Source of the DNA: a bacterium
GTDB lineage: Bacteria > Verrucomicrobiota > Verrucomicrobiia > Limisphaerales > UBA11358
Length of the DNA: 64,000 nt
Reading direction: 5' to 3'
NCBI GenBank assembly: GCA_021817945.1
Contig: JAKAFL010000001.1
Span: forward strand, 124,001-188,000
Part shown: in pieces, positions 58,454 to 64,000 of the stretch
Layout of the letters: each line of letters opens with the position of its first letter
Numbering within the stretch: position 1 is the stretch's first letter
Notes under the pieces: model-generated
The model's database searches: none
What the model was told of the DNA's origin: nothing
What the model saw: only the letters and a program-made list of their open reading frames with translations
Made by a program: the position numbers and the translations under genes

Positions 58454-59620
58454 TTACTGGACATTTTTATTCTGATTTTCATCATTCATCGAAATGTCGG
58501 TCATTTTGGGAGTCACTTTGCGCCCTGCCCACAAATCTGACCTGTCGCCCACCACAACCGTTTCGCCCTCATTCAATCCAGATAGAATCTGGTAGGTGTC
58601 TGGCATTTCCAATCCAAGGGTCACTGGTCGTTCCTCGATTTCGTTGTCTGAATTGACAACGTAAACCTCCGGACTTTTCCCCCCTGTGATGGCTTGGGAG
58701 GGAACCACCAAGGCATTCGGTGTTTTATCCAAATCCAGCATCACTGTGGCATACATTCCTGGGATCAGCGTCAAGTCAGGATTGGGCACCTCAATTTCAA
58801 CCATCATGGTGCGCGTATCAATGGACACCTTGTCGGTAAACCTCGTTACTTTTCCGGTGATTAGTTCGTTATTAACCGAATCCACTTGCACCCTCACCAG
58901 GTCATTCAGGTGGATATCCTTGACGTATTCAACCGAAACCGGGAAATCCAGGCGCAGCAGGTAGTTGTCCGAGACGCGCACCAGCGGCAGCGACTGGGAA
59001 TCCGAGCTTGTCCCGGCCTGGATCAGGGCGCCGGGATCAGCATAGCGCCATGTCACCACTCCATCGAACGGAGCGGTGATGTTCGTGTAACTCGTGAGTG
59101 TTTGGAATTTCTCCACATCAGCCAGCGATGCGGAAATGGTTGCAGCCGTGGCCTGGTCGTTGGCCTCGGCCGTGTCCAAATCTTGTTGGGCAACCAGTCC
59201 CGGATGGTCACGATTCACGGAATACAATCTTGTGTAAATTAAATCGGCGTTCGTATGGTCGGCCCTGGCCTTCTGCAAGGTCGCCACCGCGTTGTCCAAT
59301 TGGGCCTGGAGCTCGGGCACTTCTATGGTGGCCAAAAGTTGGCCCGCTTTTACATGATCCCCAAAGTCCACGTTCATTTGGTTTACATAACCAGCCACCT
59401 TGGCATTCAAAATAGCCTCCACATAGGGGCGGAATTCAGCGGGGATGGTCACCAGTTTGGAAACCGTCTGCCGGCTCACCTTGGCTACAGCCACATCAGG
59501 TGCCTGGCTGGCCAATGTGGGGGCCCCATCACCTGCAGCATAATGCCGGAACATTTCCCAGCCAACGAATACTCCTCCCGCCACAAGCAGAGCAATGATT
59601 AGTGGTCCTTTTTTATTCAT
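58454..59620 (-). CDS. RND efflux periplasmic adaptor (MFP) subunit
   Basis: A 388-residue HlyD/AcrA-type protein with an N-terminal membrane anchor (LIIALLVAGGVFVGWEMF). The lipoyl-like domain has AGYVNQMNVDFGDHVKAGQL, followed by an alpha-helical hairpin (residues about 105-170), TAPFDGVVTWRYADPGALI and a C-terminal beta-barrel (LIPGMYATVMLDL). The C-terminus is Asn/Gln/Lys-rich. It bridges the pump and the TolC-like channel and follows the histidine kinase gene by about 21 bases. Confidence 0.9.
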   Translation of the reverse strand: MNKKGPLIIALLVAGGVFVGWEMFRHYAAGDGAPTLASQAPDVAVAKVSRQTVSKLVTIPAEFRPYVEAILNAKVAGYVNQMNVDFGDHVKAGQLLATIEVPELQAQLDNAVATLQKARADHTNADLIYTRLYSVNRDHPGLVAQQDLDTAEANDQATAATISASLADVEKFQTLTSYTNITAPFDGVVTWRYADPGALIQAGTSSDSQSLPLVRVSDNYLLRLDFPVSVEYVKDIHLNDLVRVQVDSVNNELITGKVTRFTDKVSIDTRTMMVEIEVPNPDLTLIPGMYATVMLDLDKTPNALVVPSQAITGGKSPEVYVVNSDNEIEERPVTLGLEMPDTYQILSGLNEGETVVVGDRSDLWAGRKVTPKMTDISMNDENQNKNVQ

Positions 59621-59641
59621 AGTTTTAAATTCTAAAAAAAT

Positions 59642-61060
59642 TCAGGTCTTTGCCTTGGAAAATTTTATCGAAAAACAACTTCCCGTGCGGGGATTGCTTT
59701 GCACTTCCACCGTGGCGCCATGGGCTGTGCATATGGACTTCACTATGGATAAACCCAGTCCAGCGCCTCCGGAATCTCCCGACCTTGCGGGGTCCACGCG
59801 GTAAAATCTTTCAAAGACATGCGGCAACGCCTGGACTGGAATCCCCATTCCATTGTCCGCTACCTCCAGGTAAACCTCACCGTTGGATTCACGAACGCAG
59901 AGTTGCACGGATCCCTGGCTCGGCGTGTATTTGATGGCATTGTCAAGGAGATTCACAATCACCTGCTTAAGCCGGGCCTTGTCTCCCTGTATTGTAACCG
60001 GGTTCGAGGCGTCGCTGCGAATCGAAATGCCTTTGTCCTCCGCCAGCAGGCTCATCTGTTCAGTCGTGCTCCGGGCCAGTTCGGCAAGATCAAACGTTTG
60101 CCATTCCGTTTGAGCCTCCCCGGCGTCAAGCCGCGAAAGCGCAAATAATTGCTCAACAATTTTGCCAAGCCTCGAAACCTCCTCCAACATGCTGTAAACA
60201 CGATCGCGGGTTTCTGCAGTCAATGACGTTTCTGCAGCCAACATTTCCAATTCTCCGTGCAAAATCGTCAGCGGTGTGCGCAATTCATGGGATGCATCCG
60301 CCACAAAGCGCGTGGAGTTTTTGAATGCATCATCCAAACGCGCAATCATCCGGTTGAGAGCCAGGGATAGCGCCTCCAGCTCGTCCCCAGTGCGGGCTAC
60401 AGGCATCCGGTCGCTGGTGTTATGCTGTGTGATCAGTTCAGCCGCCTGCGTGATCTCTGCAACCGGCTTCAGGGCGCGCCTCACCAAAATCCACCCTCCC
60501 GCGCCAATAATCAAAACCGCAAGCGGCAATCCCAGCGCCATCCGCACAAACAAATGGTTTAACATGGCTTCCGCAGGATCCAGCAAGGCTCCCACCTCAA
60601 TATAGTACCCATCCTTGCCTTGCGTCGAAACCTTCACCACCCCTTCCACAAGCGTCCCTCCATCCGATAATTCCATCTTTTTATCCCAGCTTCCATTGGC
60701 AGCGTCCGCATCCAAATCCAGCGACGGCACTTCCGTGGTCTTGAATGAATTGTCCTTGGGATCGCCGGATTCGTAAATCACATCCCCATTCGCGCGAGTA
60801 ACGCGAATAAAACGGTTGTTTATCTCTGGCGCGTAAAGCGATTTGATTTCCTCTATCACGTAGGGCTCCCCCGTATTCTGAACATGTGCCAAAAGAGTGT
60901 CAGCAATTTGCCTGGCCCTGGACATCTGGATCTGCGCCGTGTCCTTAAGCACAAAATGCTGCAACCCAAAATAAAGCAAAACCGCCAGCAATACAAAAAT
61001 GCCGCTCAAGAGGCTGGTGTACCAAACCACTAGCCGAAATCCTATGGAACTGTGCGTCAT
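59642..61060 (-). CDS. HAMP-domain sensor histidine kinase
   Basis: A 472-residue membrane kinase, CusS-like in plan. TM1 is residues about 10-35, then a periplasmic sensor (about 36-170), TM2 (about 172-193) and HAMP (about 193-245). The H-box is DASHELRTPLTILHGELEML with phospho-acceptor His258. The N-box is VIVNLLDNAIKYTP, and the G-boxes are DNGMGIPV and GGAGLGLSIVKSI. It presumably senses an envelope signal or pump substrate and phosphorylates the upstream-encoded regulator; the genes overlap by ATGA. Confidence 0.92.
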   Translation of the reverse strand: MTHSSIGFRLVVWYTSLLSGIFVLLAVLLYFGLQHFVLKDTAQIQMSRARQIADTLLAHVQNTGEPYVIEEIKSLYAPEINNRFIRVTRANGDVIYESGDPKDNSFKTTEVPSLDLDADAANGSWDKKMELSDGGTLVEGVVKVSTQGKDGYYIEVGALLDPAEAMLNHLFVRMALGLPLAVLIIGAGGWILVRRALKPVAEITQAAELITQHNTSDRMPVARTGDELEALSLALNRMIARLDDAFKNSTRFVADASHELRTPLTILHGELEMLAAETSLTAETRDRVYSMLEEVSRLGKIVEQLFALSRLDAGEAQTEWQTFDLAELARSTTEQMSLLAEDKGISIRSDASNPVTIQGDKARLKQVIVNLLDNAIKYTPSQGSVQLCVRESNGEVYLEVADNGMGIPVQALPHVFERFYRVDPARSGDSGGAGLGLSIVKSICTAHGATVEVQSNPRTGSCFSIKFSKAKT

Positions 61061-61737
61061 GCCGCCGTTTCGTCGTTCAGGCTGTATCCCACCCCTCGAA
61101 CGGTCCGCAGTAACTTGATCTGGTAGGGATCATCAAGCTTTTCCCTGAGATGCCGCACATAAACATCCACAATATTGGTCAATCCCTGGAAACTCTGGTC
61201 CCAGACATGTTCGATGATCATTGTTCTGGAAAACACTCTTCCTGGATTGGTGGCCAAATACTCCAGTAACGCATATTCTTTGCTTGTCAGTTCAATCTTT
61301 TTTCCACCACGCCGAACATTTTGTGTCAAACGGTCAATTTCCAAGTCCGCCACCCGCATGACGCTTGAGCGATTCACCGGACCGCGCCTCAAAAGAGCCT
61401 TGATCCTTAATAAAAGTTCAGCAAATGCAAATGGTTTGGTCAGATAGTCATCCGCTCCCGCCTCAAAACTTTTCACTTTGTCCGTCATCCCGTCACATGC
61501 AGTCAGCACCAATATCGGCACTTGTTGATTCTTGGAGCGGATCTTTTGCAGGATCTGGCCGCCACTCAACCCGGGCAACATCAGGTCCAAAATGACCAAA
61601 TCATACTCATAGGCGGATGACAACTCCCATCCCCCCGAGCCATCGTGGGCTACATCCACCGCAAACCTTTCGGCTTTTAAGCCGCGTACGATGATGTCTG
61701 CCACTTTCTTTTCGTCTTCAATCAACAAAATGCGCAT
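61057..61737 (-). CDS. OmpR/PhoB-family response regulator
   Basis: A 226-residue two-domain regulator. The receiver has the acidic pocket IEDEKKV, phosphorylation site Asp51 in VILDLMLPGLSG, Thr in LTACDG and Lys in YLTKPFAF. The winged-helix domain shows LTSKEYALLEYLATNPGRVF, IEHVWD and VDVYVRHLREKLDDP...RTVRGVGYSL. First gene of the locus; it likely activates the adaptor-RraA-pump-channel genes when the partner kinase is stimulated. Confidence 0.94.
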   Translation of the reverse strand: MRILLIEDEKKVADIIVRGLKAERFAVDVAHDGSGGWELSSAYEYDLVILDLMLPGLSGGQILQKIRSKNQQVPILVLTACDGMTDKVKSFEAGADDYLTKPFAFAELLLRIKALLRRGPVNRSSVMRVADLEIDRLTQNVRRGGKKIELTSKEYALLEYLATNPGRVFSRTMIIEHVWDQSFQGLTNIVDVYVRHLREKLDDPYQIKLLRTVRGVGYSLNDETAA

Positions 61738-62449
61738 ATCACTTGCTCAAACAATTAGAGCATGTTGCCATTAAAAGAGCGTAAACGTTTCATTAAAATT
61801 CATTCACCTAAACTTTCTTCAAAAGTGGTTCTCCTGTAATATATTGTCTTTTTCCTGAAGCGTCCACGCGTTTTCGCGACCGCACCACCCAAGAAATCCC
61901 CTCCTTTACCGCCCCATGGACAATTATCCAGGCCCGCTCCAGTTCGCGTGCTTTTTTGCGATAAACCATAACATTTTTGCCGTGCCCACCCTTACCCCAG
62001 CCAAGACAAACCGACATCGAAAATCATACCGTTGAACAAAAGAAGAGACTTGAGAACAATTGCATGACCCATTTTGCGCCCAGGAATCTTGGCTCCAAAT
62101 TGGCAGTCCTTTTTGGGCGATCGTCAAGTCTCATAATCCCGCCATTTGCCCAAAAATTGCCTTCTTCGTCCCCTTTGAATTCAATTTTTTGCAACCCGTT
62201 TACGAATAGATTGTTACGACAAATTGGCGATTAAAACAGGCTCAAAATTTTTAAAACCCTCGGCTTGTGCGTTAATCCTTGGATTCAGTGAAAATTTGCT
62301 CTTTCTTTGGGCAAGACAACAACCGGCCTGCTTTAAATCGGGACAGTTGGAAAGCCATTCAAAAACTCTCGCTCTTATTTTTCAAGAGAAGCCTCCATTT
62401 TTCAGAATTTATCAATTTGGCACGCCGCTTGCGAAGTTTGAGTGGATTT
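61738..62449. other. 712-bp intergenic region between the two-component locus and the FN3 gene
   Basis: This divergent region must carry the promoter of the regulator operon (right after 61738, AT-rich) and of the secreted FN3 protein. A 69-codon minus-strand frame (61808-62017) and others show no family resemblance. I see no tRNA, repeat or clear hairpin. Confidence 0.4.
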
Positions 62450-63256
62450 ATGGCGGTAGTCGTACCAGCGGTTTACAAATCGGTTAAATTTTTTAGGCCA
62501 TGGACTGCCTTGATGATTCTGGCAGTCGTGTTTTTTGCCCTCCCATCAAATGCCAGCACAAGCCTGCAAGTAAGTTGGAGCCAAAGCAGTGACACCAATG
62601 TGTTGGGTTACAAGGTTTATTATGGAACGGCAAGCCAGCAGTACACCAACACCATATTGGCTGGAAATGTCACAAACATAATGGTTTCTGGCATTCAGCC
62701 CGGAGTGAGGTATTATTTTGCGGCGACCAGCTACAATGCCGCCGGTTGGGAAAGCTCTTTTTCCCCGGAAATTTCATACATTGTTCCCGTTGGCCCGGCT
62801 CCTCTGTCTGGAATGGCCAGTTCTGCATCCGGATTTTCATTCATGGTGAATGGAATGGCATCAAATCCCTATGTGGTTTTGGCCTCGACCAACCTGGTCA
62901 ACTGGGTGGCACTGGCCACAAACATGGCTCCGTTCCTGTTTACAGACGCCAATGCAAGCCAGTATGGACATCGCTATTACAAGGCGGTTTTGGAATCAAA
63001 TTACAAGCCTCAAATTTCAGCGGCCCCAAGCATCACATGGCCCGCTTTGAAGGCGCCAATCCGCTCTCAGGCTGGCTTTAGTTTTAATGTCGAGCAAACG
63101 TCCGGGGCCAATTATGTCGTTTTGGCCTCGACCAATCTGATTAATTGGACGGCACTGGCCACAAACCTGGCGCCATTCACTTTTACCGACGGAAACAGCT
63201 CCAATTTCAATCATCGTTACTACAAAGCTGTTTTGGAAAGCGCCTACGTGCCTTGA
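62450..63256 (+). CDS. Secreted fibronectin type III protein with duplicated C-terminal module
   Basis: A 268-residue protein. ATG 62450, with GAGTGG just before it, begins a signal peptide (TALMILAVVFFALPSNAS); the frame is open upstream from a TTG at 62279. Residues about 36-120 form an FN3 domain (LQVSWSQSSDTNVLGYKVYY...PGVRYYFAATSYNAAGWES). Two near-identical 81-residue modules follow, each with YVVLASTNL(V/I)NW, ALATNMAPF-like and HRYYKAVLES. These modules are a hallmark I associate with Verrucomicrobia. The role is unknown, perhaps surface or matrix binding. Confidence 0.8.
   Translation: MAVVVPAVYKSVKFFRPWTALMILAVVFFALPSNASTSLQVSWSQSSDTNVLGYKVYYGTASQQYTNTILAGNVTNIMVSGIQPGVRYYFAATSYNAAGWESSFSPEISYIVPVGPAPLSGMASSASGFSFMVNGMASNPYVVLASTNLVNWVALATNMAPFLFTDANASQYGHRYYKAVLESNYKPQISAAPSITWPALKAPIRSQAGFSFNVEQTSGANYVVLASTNLINWTALATNLAPFTFTDGNSSNFNHRYYKAVLESAYVP
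62830..63250 (+). repeat. Direct repeat of 243 bp encoding the C-terminal module twice
   Basis: The block GGCCTCGACCAA occurs at 62881 and again at 63124, an offset of 243 bp. The surrounding sequence, including ACTGGCCACAAAC and the TACAAGGC/GCTGTTTTGGAA end, is closely similar at the DNA level. This points to a fairly recent in-frame duplication. Confidence 0.8.
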
Positions 63257-63257
63257 T

Positions 63258-64000
63258 TCATAAGCCTCCCTTGCCGGGAATTGGTAATACCCGGGCGGAG
63301 AACACAGCGGAGGTTTTGATTGGCGCGGTACTCTTTGATGTCGAGCTTGTTTGGGGAATCGCGGGCATTACACTGATGGATTGTTCCAGTTGGTTGGTGA
63401 CATCCCGCCAGGCGGTCTCGGGATCGGTCTCGCCTGACACGATGATCTCAAAAACCTTCTGTCCGCGGTCTCCCCTGCCCTCCCAGACAGCCCGAACCAG
63501 GTTGTAGCGGGCTGATTCGTTTTGGACATAGGCATCACGGCTGGCCCCGGATTCCCAGCGGCAATGAAAAACTTGCACGCGGCTGGTGTCATTGGCAAAA
63601 ACATACCTGCGAATGGGCAATTCGATGCCATGGACGTCCAAAAAACTCAGTTGCGGGCCTTCTTCAATTTTTAATCCCATGGCCGTTAGGCAAATTTCCG
63701 GGGTATGCCTCTTGGCCAGATACCCAGCCACGCGTCCCGGTCGCCAATCAAAATAAAATGCCTGCCAGAATGTGCCGTCGGGGGCAGTCCACGTTCCTTC
63801 CTTGCCTTGATCATAGCGCAATAAATTCCTTGTGGTCTCGTCAATGGCCAGCGATTTAAACGAGGGATTTTCAGAGGGGAATTGAAATGTCCAATCCGGG
63901 GATTTATGGATGTGTTGATCACGCTCATAGTACCAGGCGTGAACGCCGACTTCCACCAGGGCCAGCCAGCCAGCCAAGGCCCAGCCGAGATATTGAACTT
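63258..64000 (-). CDS. EpsI/exosortase-associated DUF3485-type protein (5' end outside window)
   Basis: The frame is open to the right edge; 247 codons are visible. A hydrophobic segment (LGWALAGWLALVEVGVHAWY) precedes a soluble domain with FWQAFYFDWRPGRVAGYLAKR and HTPEICLTAMGLKIEEG. The Cys of TPEICL is the conserved feature of EpsI, the exosortase companion, or of the C-terminal EpsI-like domain of fused exosortases. The Pro/Ser/Thr-rich tail after about residue 215 looks variable. Whether an exosortase domain lies upstream cannot be seen here. Confidence 0.75.
   Translation of the reverse strand, partial: VQYLGWALAGWLALVEVGVHAWYYERDQHIHKSPDWTFQFPSENPSFKSLAIDETTRNLLRYDQGKEGTWTAPDGTFWQAFYFDWRPGRVAGYLAKRHTPEICLTAMGLKIEEGPQLSFLDVHGIELPIRRYVFANDTSRVQVFHCRWESGASRDAYVQNESARYNLVRAVWEGRGDRGQKVFEIIVSGETDPETAWRDVTNQLEQSISVMPAIPQTSSTSKSTAPIKTSAVFSARVLPIPGKGGL

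Noticed and set aside
61808-62017. A 69-codon minus-strand frame after the response-regulator gene
   Set aside because: Basic peptide without recognisable motif or clear Shine-Dalgarno; kept as intergenic.

Overview
The window looks like a chromosomal segment of a verrucomicrobial bacterium, probably near the Pedosphaera/Limisphaera group. This is inferred from protein style and not from a marker gene. Secreted proteins carry the 'YQIYSSTNLVFW...YFRI' and 'VVLASTNLVNW...HRYYKAVL' type modules that I associate with that phylum. There is also an EpsI/exosortase-type gene at the right edge, a polysaccharide-degradation cluster without SusC/SusD, and a glutaminyl-tRNA synthetase. No CRISPR array, insertion sequence, phage, tRNA or rRNA gene was seen.

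Layout. (1) 1-7282 and 11714-14059: secreted carbohydrate-active enzymes suited to pectin or arabinogalactan side chains: GH95, a DUF3826 protein, a GH105-type unsaturated uronyl hydrolase, a SASA acetylesterase, a GH43 arabinanase and a GH35 beta-galactosidase. (2) 7401-11238: thiC under a TPP riboswitch, an orphan HPr, and a Kch-like potassium channel. (3) 14100-25281: one twelve-gene minus-strand operon, hupE-hoxEFUYH-protease-hypAFCDE, for a bidirectional NAD-linked [NiFe] hydrogenase (group 3d type) with its nickel permease and maturation factors; hypB is absent. (4) 26091-35137: an ECF sigma factor and zinc-finger anti-sigma, followed by a rhodanese, SAM methyltransferase, TauE/SafE exporter, Cys-tailed DUF2892 protein and a complete OMF/adaptor/RND pump. 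This looks like a stress-regulated sulfur or thiophilic-toxicant detoxification and efflux locus. (5) 35460-42027: one giant secreted glycine-rich repeat protein (about 2190 residues, seven units of about 250 residues), interrupted by two frameshifts, each in a poly-G tract and each repaired by adding one G. (6) 42641-52966: housekeeping block: EamA transporter, rhodanese, SRP RNA, dnaX-ybaB-recR, HAD phosphatase, photolyase, beta-carbonic anhydrase, CPA2 antiporter, glnS. (7) 53033-61737: a second RND efflux system under an OmpR/histidine-kinase pair, with an RraA-family gene inserted between adaptor and pump. (8) 62450-64000: a small secreted FN3 protein with an internal duplication, and the 3' part of an EpsI-like gene.

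Genes within each minus-strand operon are tightly packed, with many ATGA stop/start overlaps. The most notable points are the double poly-G frameshift in the giant repeat protein, the ECF-controlled sulfur/efflux locus, a perfect 13-bp terminator-like palindrome inside the 3' end of hypE, the Asp-to-Asn change in the proton-relay motif of the second RND pump, and the loss of most zinc-ligand cysteines from DnaX.
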